Part shown: positions 7,801 through 14,890 of the stretch, in pieces | Layout: the number at the start of each line of letters is the position of its first letter | Numbering within the stretch: position 1 is the first letter of the stretch | Assembly: GCA_017303735.1 (NCBI GenBank) | Contig: JAFLCF010000066.1 | Span: forward strand, 1-20,885 | Length of the DNA stretch: 20,885 nucleotides | DNA from: Anaerolineae bacterium | Lineage (GTDB): Bacteria; Chloroflexota; Anaerolineae; Anaerolineales; Villigracilaceae | Direction: 5' to 3' | The notes under the pieces: generated by a model | What the model was told of the DNA's origin: nothing | What the model saw: the letters and a program-made list of their open reading frames with translations, nothing else | Databases searched by the model: none | Program-made: the position numbers and the translations under genes

Positions 7801-8101
7801 TGTAAGCACGCAGAATAGTTTCAACACCTTCCCTACTGAATTGCAAAATACCCTCACCGAGTTGATCAAATCTTGCGAAACACTTTTACAAAAAGCCGAA
7901 GCTTCTGAACACACTGAAGAGATTAGAGACGAACTGGCAAGCCTGCAAACTGAAGCGAAAAAGTCCAAGCCCAAGAAGGAACGAGTCAAGGTCACTGTGG
8001 AAGGGCTCGCACAAGCCGCCAAGAATTTGAACGAGGTAGGAAAACCTGTGTTAGAGCTTGCAATGACAGTCATCAAGTTGATTAATACGCTGCCTGGGTA
8101 A
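4886..8101 (+). CDS. LRR-Roc-COR (Roco) GTPase with C-terminal Gly/Asn motif and helical domain
   Basis: A 1071-residue cytoplasmic signalling-type protein. Residues about 20-435 hold 17 leucine-rich repeats of 23 residues (LxxLPPEIxQLxNLTxLDLSxN). A Roc GTPase follows: G1 loop GEGGVGKT at 471-478, DFGGQE at 515-520 (G3), NKCD at 572-575 (G4). COR follows at about 625-880, with YPELPKSVIVRFIV and VWRSGVVLK in its second half. Then comes a charged linker, a Gly/Asn-rich strand-like stretch at 943-972 (TVTVHGNMQGSAVNTGEGNT), and a helical tail to the end. Family knowledge: Roco proteins are nucleotide-dependent dimers, and bacterial LRR-GTPase proteins are plausible immune sensors. The start follows the hsdR stop by 10 bases with GGGAGAG as ribosome-binding site, so it belongs to the restriction operon. 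A defence role is inferred from position and architecture. The partner or trigger is unknown. Confidence 0.92.
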   Translation: MPQTPEEIALERIHQAAESGAESLDLSKLELTSLPPEIGQLHNITSLELSNNELSSLPAEIGHLKNLTELNLWQNKLASLPPQIVELQNLSKLILSENKFANLPLEICKLQNLTQLYLFGNQLAKLPPEIGQLQNLSTLILFNNQFTQFPLEIIQLQKLVQLTLSTNQLESLPTEIIQLTNLMVLDLGNNQLKSLLPEISQLTNLTGLYLGDNQLTSLPPEIIQLTNLTELDLSSNQLTSFPTEVIQLTSLTELNLSNYQLTSLPPEIGQLTNLTELIISNNQLIILPPEIAQLTSLTQLDLRNTELTSLPPEIGELSNLTSLDLSSNGLTSLPPEIGELSNLTSLDLSSNGLTSLPPEISQLSNLTSLDLSSNGLTSLPPEISQLSNLTSLDLYSNGLTSLPPEIVQLSRLKEMNLWNNPLEIAIPAKWMGDENEKWRGSEHAHSIQAHYKRIYEEGGLELGEARVLVVGEGGVGKTSIVKRLIDNAFDDKEDTTLIVEKRPLPLGDVRAQVWDFGGQEHMHATHQFFFSGRSLYLLVFDTRGSLEQNKVEYWLTLINAYSQNAPVILVGNKCDQHEMDIEKRRLREKYPNIRGFVGTSASTGEHIEELRQKIQEEVRAMPQVRVLFSADYLAVKDEMETLSAAHISHEQFVAICERHGVSDEKDQDTLLDLLHDLGTVLYFRDADGNPLLPALGVLNPNWVTRGVYLIVTNPALKDKFKGKLTMSHLREILSDREYSHHIEDIIKLLERFELCYRADDSSYWLPSLMAKEIDEDLTHLKSSAMKFAYGYPELPKSVIVRFIVKTHARILDNKVWRSGVVLKLDGNTALVQADEEDKRVNIFITGEESTRRDALAILRAHFDDIHTMFATPPDSFIYPPQYPELRLPFTDMKTLTKTEREYKAVYQGKPVTINLRELLDGFVTPQERRKDEEREEKESGRRGDTYITNNTVTVHGNMQGSAVNTGEGNTSNVSTQNSFNTFPTELQNTLTELIKSCETLLQKAEASEHTEEIRDELASLQTEAKKSKPKKERVKVTVEGLAQAAKNLNEVGKPVLELAMTVIKLINTLPG
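5804..6079 (+). repeat. Four near-identical 69-bp LRR-coding repeats
   Basis: Units start at 5804, 5873, 5942 and 6011 (period 69), each containing AACCTGACTAGTCTTGACC. The first two share nearly all bases; a partial, more diverged unit begins at 6080. The other LRR units of this gene differ much more in DNA, so this block points to recent tandem amplification or conversion. It is coding, not a CRISPR array. Confidence 0.9.
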
Positions 8102-8197
8102 GGCTGGAGCGAGAAGCGAAACATCACTAATAGAATATGGGATTTTGTGATTGGCTCTGTCCGCTATTGAGTAATAGGCAAGGAAAAAGAATAACCA

Positions 8198-8902
8198 ATG
8201 AAAATCATTTCAGGTGCAGACGGATGCAGGGACGGCTGGGTGGTGGTCTCAAAGGATCTGGAGTCAGGAAAGATCTCCTGTCGTCTATGCCGCACTTTTG
8301 AAGACATCCTCAAAAGTACGGATTTCCCGGAAGTTCTCGCCATCGATATCCCGATTGGACTCAAAGAGAAAGGCGGCAGATTGTGCGATCAGTCCGCACG
8401 AAAGGTTCTTGGTCCAGTCAGAAGCAGTTCTGTCTTCTCCGCTCCACTTCGTCCGGTACTCAAATCAACTTCCTACCTGGAAGCTTGTGGTATCAGGGAA
8501 AGTATTGAAGGAAAACGAATGTCCAAGCAGGCATATGCCATTCTGCCAAAAATCCGGGAAGTGGACGCTGTAATGTCTTCTGCCACTAATCTTCAAAGTC
8601 AAATTCGGGAAGTACATCCAGAAGTGAGTTTTCATTTTATGAACGAAGCAAGAACTCCGCTTCAAAGCAAAAAAACCGCTTCGGGCCATCAAGAAAGGCT
8701 GGCTTTACTCACTCCGATATTTGGAGATGCCGTTTTCCAAGCATTGGAAGCAAAGAGGTCTCTCTCCTCTCAACCCGATGATATTTTGGATGCCTTCGCT
8801 GCATTATGGACTGCTGAACGAATACACCAAGGAGTAGCACGGTCTCTTCCAGAATTCCCTGAAGTGGATTCTAAAGGGCTACGCATGGAAATCGTATATT
8901 AG
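8198..8902 (+). CDS. DUF429 family protein (predicted RNase H-like nuclease)
   Basis: The protein has 234 residues. The family's acidic motifs are all present: GADGCRDGWVVV with D8, LAIDIPIGL with D50, REVHPEVSF with E138/E142, and PDDILDAFAALWTA with D194/D195/D198. Structure-based annotation of this family predicts an RNase H-like fold with metal-dependent nuclease activity; the biological substrate is unknown. No signal peptide or membrane segment is seen, so it is cytoplasmic. The ATG at 8198 is preceded by AAGGAAAA at suitable distance. The 96-base gap from the Roco gene shows no clear terminator. The next gene starts 12 bases after its stop with an AGGAAG site, so the two nuclease-fold genes are probably co-transcribed. 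A house-keeping or defence role cannot be told apart here. Confidence 0.85.
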   Translation: MKIISGADGCRDGWVVVSKDLESGKISCRLCRTFEDILKSTDFPEVLAIDIPIGLKEKGGRLCDQSARKVLGPVRSSSVFSAPLRPVLKSTSYLEACGIRESIEGKRMSKQAYAILPKIREVDAVMSSATNLQSQIREVHPEVSFHFMNEARTPLQSKKTASGHQERLALLTPIFGDAVFQALEAKRSLSSQPDDILDAFAALWTAERIHQGVARSLPEFPEVDSKGLRMEIVY

Positions 8903-8914
8903 CAGGAAGCCCAA

Positions 8915-10720
8915 GTGAAAACAAAACCGGATAAAAAACTCTCCATCTCCAAAACCGACTACAAGGTTGCGCGCTCCTGCGCCGCCAAGTTGTACTATCG
9001 CATGAACAAATACGCGTCCACCAAAGACGGAGATGAATACATCGAACTGCTTGCCGAAGGTGGTTACATGATCGGCGCGATTGCCAGCCTGCTCTTCGAG
9101 GATGCAGTCCTGGTGGATGAACCCGACCACGACAAAGCAGTAGCACTTACAAAAGAGTATTTCAAACAGGAAAACATTATCCTGCTCGAAGCCGCCTTCG
9201 AGAGCCAGGGCAAATTCGCCCGCCCGGATATCCTCATCAAGCAAGGCAACACCCTGACCATGATCGAGGTCAAAGCCAAGTCTTTCGACTCCGGCGAAGA
9301 AAATCCGCTGCGGGGAAAGCGTGGTGGCATCGCTTCAGGCTGGCTGCCCTACCTCGAAGACATTACCTTCCAGGCGCTCATTCTGCACGAACTCTTCCCG
9401 CAATCCACACTCACCTGCGAGCTGATGATGCCGGACAAGACCAAGACTACCGCCATTGACAACCTGCACTCGCTCTTTAGCGATATTCAGATCAATGAAG
9501 ATGACAATGGGTATCCAAGTGCCCGTTTTACCTTCACCGGGGATGTGCAAGAACTGCGCCGCAGTCACTTCCTCACTCGCATCAATGTGGACCGTGAAGT
9601 TGAGGAGCTGTTCCCTGAAGTTTCTGCCGCCGCTGAGATTTTTATCAAGAGCCTCAACCCGCTCACCAAACTGCCTGCACCGATCAGCTTTGCCTGCAAG
9701 GATTGTGAGTACCGCGTAGACAAAAGCGAAATCAAGAATGGTTTCAGAGAATGTTGGGGCGAGCTGGCAGACCCAGATCCGCATATTCTGGATTTGTATT
9801 TTGGCGGAACAGTCAAGGAAGTGCAGGCACTGATTGAGTCAGGTAAGACCAGCTTGTATGACCTGCCCGAATCCGCTCTCAGCAAGAAAGACGGCTCGAT
9901 GGGTCCACGTGCACAGCGTCAGTTAATGCAGATGCGGAATTCCAAGTCCGAAACTGAATGGATCGATCCCGCCTTGAGCGATATCCTCTCTTCGCATCCA
10001 TACCCATTGCACTTCATCGACTTCGAGACCTCTGGCTTGGCGGTGCCTTATCACGCCGGTATGCGCCCGTTCGAGAATGTGGCGTTTCAGTGGAGTTGCC
10101 ATACTATTACAAAACCCGGTGCCGAACCGACCCATGCAGAATGGATCAACCTCGAAGATGCCTACCCTAACTTCGCCTTTGCCGAGTCATTGATGCAGCA
10201 TCTTGGACGCAGCGGCACAGTGTACATGTGGGCGACACATGAGAACAGCATCCTCAAACAAATCCGCGCCCAGATGGACGGGCGTATGGAGCATGCACAA
10301 CTGCGCGATTGGCTAGATTGGATCACGGACAGTCGCCTGGTAGATATGAACGACCTAACCCTCAAACATTACTTCCACCCGGTGATGAAAGGCAGGACCT
10401 CGATCAAGAAGGTATTGGATGCGGTCTGGCAGGTCAATGAGGATTTGAGGAAGCGCTATCCTGAATATGTGAAAGAATCGGATGGCAAGTTACTCAGCCC
10501 GCACAAATCCCTGCCACCAATTGAGATCGCCGGGCAGGGTGCTGTGGTGAACGAGGGCACCGGGGCGATCACAGCATATCAGGCGATGTTATATGGTCCG
10601 CAGAAGGATGATATGTCCATTAAGGAACTGTGGAAAAATCTTCTTCTGCAATATTGCAAGCTCGATACGCTGGCGATGGTGATGATTTATCAGCATTGGT
10701 TGGAATTCCATAACCGATGA
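8915..10720 (+). CDS. DUF2779 protein: Cas4-like PD-(D/E)XK/Fe-S module plus DnaQ-like exonuclease module
   Basis: The protein has 601 residues and starts at GTG with AGGAAG upstream. The N-terminal half carries a PD-(D/E)XK nuclease core: D105 in RPDILI, then E118 and K120 in MIEVKAK. Four cysteines, C22, then C261, C264 and C280 (CKDCEYR ... FRECWGE), have the one-plus-three spacing of the iron-sulphur cluster in Cas4 and AddB nucleases. The C-terminal half starts with HFIDFET (D369, E371), the ExoI motif of DEDD exonucleases, and has a late YCKLDTLAM (ExoIII-like Asp); this is the DUF2779 region. What I see are two intact nuclease signatures in one chain. Inferred: a single-strand-processing DNA nuclease. 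The biological role of the family is not established. It lies in a probable two-gene operon with the DUF429 gene. Confidence 0.85.
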   Translation: MKTKPDKKLSISKTDYKVARSCAAKLYYRMNKYASTKDGDEYIELLAEGGYMIGAIASLLFEDAVLVDEPDHDKAVALTKEYFKQENIILLEAAFESQGKFARPDILIKQGNTLTMIEVKAKSFDSGEENPLRGKRGGIASGWLPYLEDITFQALILHELFPQSTLTCELMMPDKTKTTAIDNLHSLFSDIQINEDDNGYPSARFTFTGDVQELRRSHFLTRINVDREVEELFPEVSAAAEIFIKSLNPLTKLPAPISFACKDCEYRVDKSEIKNGFRECWGELADPDPHILDLYFGGTVKEVQALIESGKTSLYDLPESALSKKDGSMGPRAQRQLMQMRNSKSETEWIDPALSDILSSHPYPLHFIDFETSGLAVPYHAGMRPFENVAFQWSCHTITKPGAEPTHAEWINLEDAYPNFAFAESLMQHLGRSGTVYMWATHENSILKQIRAQMDGRMEHAQLRDWLDWITDSRLVDMNDLTLKHYFHPVMKGRTSIKKVLDAVWQVNEDLRKRYPEYVKESDGKLLSPHKSLPPIEIAGQGAVVNEGTGAITAYQAMLYGPQKDDMSIKELWKNLLLQYCKLDTLAMVMIYQHWLEFHNR

Positions 10721-10768
10721 TTCTGTGGCATAATTTTTAAGTCGTAAACGAGATGCAAGGAGGAAAAA

Positions 10769-12193
10769 ATGATCGACAAAATCATTACCTGGTTTACTCT
10801 TGAACCTGCCGTTAGTATGCTCATGGTCACCACTGCTGTGGTGTTGTTTGGATCAGCCTTTGTCTCCTATAAGGAGACTTCCGGAGATTTTTGGCCGTGG
10901 ATGCGCAAGATCATTGAAGCTGCCGTATCTGCTGTGCTCTTTCTGGGGCTAATGTGGGCATTCCGTGCCATTCTCAATGACAATACCAACACCTATTACT
11001 CCACGCATGGCAGTCTCTCAGACATTAGTCGTGAAAGCGCATGGTCTATCTGGGGGCGTCCACACACCCAGGTTGAACTAACAGTTCGCCATACCCATGA
11101 AGTGGAAGTCAAAGAAGAACTTCCCCGTGAGGACCCCACGTCTCCTCCCGTCTACCGTACCACCATTCAAACGCAGGAAGTACCGCAAAATAGCATCTTG
11201 AGTTTCAATGGCGATGTGCAAATGAAGCTCAGCGAACGCCAAAAAGGCTATGCTTTATATAGTGGTTACACAGTGGCTGTTGATTTGGAATACCAGGTTG
11301 TCAACGATTCAGATATTGCTACCGATGCCACATTTACCTTCCCTTTGTCCGCCGGGCAGACTCTATTTGAAGATTTTGTTGTCACCATGGATGATAAAGA
11401 CCTCAGTGCAGACCTGCGATTTGCCACTGACCTCGTGTCCTGGACGACAAAAATGAAACCGCACCAAAAAAGCATGATCCATATTACCTATTCCTCGCGT
11501 GGCATGGATTATTTCTACTATCAGATCCCCATCCAGCGCGAGATCAAGGATTTTGTCCTCACACTTACAGTGGATCGTTTACCCGTTTCGCTTCTCAATT
11601 ACCCAGATGGCGTGATCACTCCCACCAAGATCGAATCCACACCGGATGGAAACGGCTCTATTTTGACCTGGGAGTTGGATCGTGCCATTACAGTGGCAGG
11701 CATGGGAGTGGCATTAGTTCAACCACAGCAACCTGGCGCGCAGGTTTTGCGTGTTCTGGTAATTTCGCCATATGCCCTTACACTACTTGGTGCAATGCTC
11801 GCCCTCACGATGCTGATTTGGGGCTTGAAAGTCCAATTCCTTGATCTTGCCTTGCTTTCGGCTGTGTACACCATGCAGTTTCTTTTGATGTCTGCCATCA
11901 GTGATTATTTCTTCGGATTTTGGGGTTCCCTTCTTCTTGGTGCAGCGTTGACACTCTTCCTGGCTTTTCTACTTTTCCGAAAGCTGCCTTCGCGTCCATT
12001 GCGTATCATCATTTATCTTTTGGTTGCCTTCTTCACGGTTGCATATCCCTTGTCAGGTCTGCTGACCGAGCTGTCCGATCAGAATGCCTTCAATATGCTG
12101 CTACAAGCCGGGTTGATCCTGTATATCACCATCTTGTCCTTGTATGTCAATAACCGTAAAGATAAACAGGAAGTCCGTGAAGAGGAAAGTTAA
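10769..12193 (+). CDS. Uncharacterised membrane protein with large extracytoplasmic domain (paralogue A)
   Basis: The protein has 474 residues. Two N-terminal membrane segments (about residues 14-34 and 49-70) are followed by a roughly 250-residue domain predicted outside the membrane, rich in beta-strand pattern (YEYQVVND-like segments, TFTFPLSAG, MIHITYSSRGMDYFYYQIP). Several C-terminal membrane segments run from about 325 to 462, ending in a short charged tail. The layout resembles the CreD inner-membrane family, but I do not see a diagnostic motif and make no functional call. The ribosome-binding site AAGGAGGA is strong. The next gene begins 3 bases after the stop and encodes a clear paralogue sharing HGS near residue 80, the I/Y-TT-Q-x-NSI stretch, and the strands before the last membrane block. 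Together with the 46-residue peptide it forms a three-gene cluster of unknown purpose. Confidence 0.75.
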   Translation: MIDKIITWFTLEPAVSMLMVTTAVVLFGSAFVSYKETSGDFWPWMRKIIEAAVSAVLFLGLMWAFRAILNDNTNTYYSTHGSLSDISRESAWSIWGRPHTQVELTVRHTHEVEVKEELPREDPTSPPVYRTTIQTQEVPQNSILSFNGDVQMKLSERQKGYALYSGYTVAVDLEYQVVNDSDIATDATFTFPLSAGQTLFEDFVVTMDDKDLSADLRFATDLVSWTTKMKPHQKSMIHITYSSRGMDYFYYQIPIQREIKDFVLTLTVDRLPVSLLNYPDGVITPTKIESTPDGNGSILTWELDRAITVAGMGVALVQPQQPGAQVLRVLVISPYALTLLGAMLALTMLIWGLKVQFLDLALLSAVYTMQFLLMSAISDYFFGFWGSLLLGAALTLFLAFLLFRKLPSRPLRIIIYLLVAFFTVAYPLSGLLTELSDQNAFNMLLQAGLILYITILSLYVNNRKDKQEVREEES

Positions 12194-12196
12194 GGG

Positions 12197-13690
12197 ATGC
12201 CGCTTCAATTGATCCTTGCCAATTGGGTTAATAAAGAACCGTTTGGTAGTTTATTGCTGGCAATTGTTGTGGTGTTGCTATTCGGCATTACAGTCCATCA
12301 ATTGCAGTCTACAAAAAACTGGTTTCAGGCAGTTGCTGAGGCTTTGGCCAAGTCGCTAAGTTTTGCAGCACTGGTTGGCATGGTGTATTTTCTACTTGCA
12401 AGCAACACTACTTCTTTTGAAAACATTCATGGTTCATTCACTAGGCAGGGGACCCGTAGCAACACTGCCTACCGGGAATGGGTGGATATTTACGGAAATA
12501 GTTTCTTTCAACAACAAGACTTACAAGTAACCCAATACAAATGGATCGATTCAGTCGAACCTTTGCCAGAGAATCCCATTCTTTACAAGACTGTCCACAG
12601 CGAACAGGTGCTTGCTGAGAATAGCATTTCACGATTTTTAGGCACAGTCTATTTACAAGGAGCCGATTGGGGCAATCGTGACGCGACCTTCAATGCATAC
12701 ACGATGCGAGCTGCCTACGAATATGATGTGGTGAATACTCTTGCCGAGACAACAGAAACTCGTTTCAATTTTCCATTATTTGGTGGCGCCAAACTTTATC
12801 AGAATATCTCAGTGAAGATAAACAATATGCCCGTGAAGTGGACATACAAAGAGAATGGGTTGGCATGGGAACATCCATTGGCGCCCGGAGAGAAAGTAAC
12901 CATCCTGATTGAGTATGATACATGGTCCATGGATGGATACTCCTTTATCGTGCCAAAAGCACGTGATGTTAGGGATTTCACCCTGATCATTGGTATAGAT
13001 TACGGATTTTGCTGACTACATTATGAGCCCACAGAGCGTGTCCAGTTGGACACCTACAAGGAAGACAAATACAACATCTATAAATTCAGTTTGGACCACG
13101 CAGTTACCACTCCAAATATAGGACTATCCATCATCCAGAAATGGCCTTATGCGCCGTATCATCAAATGGTGGTTGCCATGCCCTATGCCGCGACCTCATC
13201 GTTATTTTTTCTAACCATTGTCTTGCTAACCTGGATTATCTATGGGGTTCAGGTGGACTTACAAAAAATTGCTTTACTGGGTGGTTTATTCCTGTTGCCG
13301 TTCATGATTATGATGTCAGGATACTTTCCGCACCCATACTTCATCTTTAGTGGGAATATAGCAGCATACCAGGTCAAGATGATTCCTTTTCTTTCCCTGG
13401 TTTCTGTAGGTATGACTTATCAACTTCTACGAAAGTCTTTTTCCAAAGAACTTCTATGGATTACTTTGCTATTAATGGAGCTTTCGATCGGCGGATATGT
13501 GTTACTTAGTTTTATCGGAGACGAACAAAAACGAAATGCAACGGAAGCCTTGATACAAGCTGGATTGATCGGATATCTTTTTTTTCTTACACTATTCACA
13601 CGTCTAAGAGCCATTGGTTCCACCCACGAAAAACAGATGCCAAAACTTAGAAACTGGCTCAGTGGTTTTGGGCGTAAAGGTGAAAAATGA
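12197..13690 (+). pseudogene. Membrane protein paralogue B, interrupted by one in-frame TGA
   Basis: An open frame of 272 codons (12197-13012) stops at TGA 13013-13015 in the sequence IDYGFC-stop-LHYEPTERV. The same frame then runs on to 13690 with no shift, giving the missing C-terminal half. The whole would be about 497 residues and aligns along its length with the 474-residue upstream protein: two N-terminal membrane segments, a strand-rich outer domain (YEYDVVN, FNFPLFGG, VTILIEYDTWSMDGYSFIVPKARDVRDFTLIIGID), then several C-terminal membrane segments. The stop falls at the end of the outer domain, before the membrane block, so the truncated product would lose its C-terminal anchor. TGA is a normal stop for many genes here, so genome-wide recoding is unlikely, and no selenocysteine-type hairpin was recognised. 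The most likely reading is a recent nonsense mutation or a single-base sequencing error. Confidence 0.8.
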
Positions 13691-13827
13691 AGTATCTGCG
13701 GGTTATGGGTAAATTGATTCTTGGGTTCATTTTACTTTGCGTATTACTAAGCGTACTTGCATCATTGCGTTTTGGGACTGTTGATTTTCCAAAACCTGAA
13801 CCGATACGAGTTATATTTCAAGATTAA
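13687..13827 (+). CDS. Small 46-residue single-pass membrane peptide
   Basis: ATG at 13687 overlaps the TGA of the upstream membrane gene (ATGA), suggesting coupled translation. The peptide starts MKYLRVMGKLILGF, then has a hydrophobic stretch at about residues 8-27 (ILGFILLCVLLSVLASL), then a short tail DFPKPEPIRVIFQD. It has one predicted membrane segment with positive residues on the N-terminal side; it could also be an uncleaved signal-like peptide. No family recognised. The overlap, the shared strand and the terminator that begins right at its stop support a real third gene of the cluster. Such small proteins often stabilise larger membrane partners, but there is no direct evidence for that here. 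Confidence 0.55.
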   Translation: MKYLRVMGKLILGFILLCVLLSVLASLRFGTVDFPKPEPIRVIFQD

Positions 13828-13865
13828 TAAAGAGAGGCTCCCAACATCGGAAGCCTCTCTTTATT
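13826..13865. terminator. Bidirectional hairpin terminator between convergent genes
   Basis: 14-bp perfect arms, AATAAAGAGAGGCT (13826-13839) and AGCCTCTCTTTATT (13852-13865), with a 12-base loop that can add a CC/GG pair. The A-rich and T-rich outer ends give U-containing tails on both strands. It begins at the stop of the + strand peptide and ends at the stop of the - strand recombinase, so it can serve both. Confidence 0.85.
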
Positions 13866-14758
13866 CACACCCTCAATCGATCAACCGCCTGCTGTAACTC
13901 CATCTCACTCGGTTGCACATAGCGTGCGGTTGAGTCCAAACTGCTGTGCCCCATCAATAAGGCCACCTCCTGCAAACTCGAACCACTGTCAAGTAGATTT
14001 CGGGCATAGGTATGGCGCAGCGAATGCGGTGTAACATCTTTCAACTCTGCCAAATCTGCAAAGCGCTCCACCAGGCGTTGCACCAGGCGCGGCTTTATCG
14101 CTTCACCGGTCTGCCCTACGAACAACCCGTCATTCCCCACTTGTGGGCGTACCTCCAGCCATTCGCTCAACTGCCTGCGCCCTTCGATGTGCAAATTCAC
14201 CACACGTTGCTTGCCGCCCTTGCCATGCCGCACCAATAAGGTGCCCTTACGCTCACTCAAGGTTAGATCAGAGAGTTTCAGCGAGCACAGCTCGTCTACT
14301 CGCAGCCCGGTGAGTAACAAGACATTCACGATGACCGCGTCTCGTTTGCGTAAGACCCACAGGCGCGGATAACGTTCCTTCGCCTCCCGCAGGTCGGTCT
14401 CCACTGCCTTGAGTAGTTTCTTTTTCTGCTCCTCGTCCAACCAACGCGGCGCCAGTTCGACGGTCTTGACCGGCTTGATATATTGTGCCGGGTTGCCCTT
14501 GAATATTCCGCCTTGCGTGCTGCCCCAATCCCCGAAGGAGGCGATGGAAGCAATGCGGCGGTTGATGGTGTTCGGGCTGTTGCCTTCCTTGAGCATGTGG
14601 TCGCGATAGGCACGCACATCCACCTCGGTGATCTTGGACAACGGACGCTTGCCCAGCCATTTCTGGAACTGCACCAGGTCCGTGGTGTAGCCGTGGATGG
14701 TCTTCTCGGAACGGTCATGCTTTACCAGATGAGTACGGTATTGTTCGATCAGGTTCAT
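13865..14758 (-). CDS. Tyrosine recombinase (XerC/D-type integrase)
   Basis: The protein has 297 residues, the usual Xer length. The N-terminal SAM-like arm-binding domain is residues 1-95 (EKTIHGYTTDLVQFQKWLG, SPNTINRRIASIASF). The catalytic domain has all expected residues: R153 in LLTGLRVDEL, Lys in RHGKGGKQR (K180 or K183), H245 and R248 in PHSLRHTYA, H271 in MGHSSLDSTARY, and nucleophile Y280. It performs strand exchange through a 3'-phosphotyrosyl link. The ATG is preceded by AGAAAGGAAA. It is the last gene of the leftward block, after the helicase gene, separated from it by an AT-rich 128-base gap. The element-style neighbours (initiator, ParA, excisionase-like HTH) suggest it integrates or resolves the element rather than acting as the chromosomal Xer. 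Its attachment site was not identified. Confidence 0.93.
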   Translation of the reverse strand: MNLIEQYRTHLVKHDRSEKTIHGYTTDLVQFQKWLGKRPLSKITEVDVRAYRDHMLKEGNSPNTINRRIASIASFGDWGSTQGGIFKGNPAQYIKPVKTVELAPRWLDEEQKKKLLKAVETDLREAKERYPRLWVLRKRDAVIVNVLLLTGLRVDELCSLKLSDLTLSERKGTLLVRHGKGGKQRVVNLHIEGRRQLSEWLEVRPQVGNDGLFVGQTGEAIKPRLVQRLVERFADLAELKDVTPHSLRHTYARNLLDSGSSLQEVALLMGHSSLDSTARYVQPSEMELQQAVDRLRV

Positions 14759-14890
14759 GGATTTCCTTTCTGTCGTTGTGGTTTAGAAAAATAATTGGAT
14801 ATTTTTTTATTCTTAAGGGAGTGCGGTTATTTCCAGTATTTATTTCTGGTATTTGTTTCCACTTTTTATAGAGACTCCACTTGTCTCTAT
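14759..14890. promoter_or_regulatory. AT-rich gap between helicase and integrase genes with a 13-bp tandem repeat and a dyad
   Basis: The gap is much richer in A/T than the genes on either side. It contains two tandem 13-bp units, TATTTCCAGTATT (14828-14840) and TATTTCTGGTATT (14841-14853), and an 8-bp dyad ATAGAGAC (14868-14875) / GTCTCTAT (14883-14890) around seven bases that covers the helicase stop codon. It lies upstream of the integrase start. It could be an integrase operator, an arm/core attachment site, or a weak terminator; the bases do not decide between these. Confidence 0.45.

Noticed and set aside
8102..8197. Terminator or regulatory site between the Roco and DUF429 genes
   Set aside because: No convincing inverted repeat or promoter pair could be found in these 96 bases.
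12197..13690. TGA read as a sense codon across the genome
   Set aside because: Many intact genes in the window end in TGA (hsdM, hsdS, integrase, helicase), so recoding is not supported.
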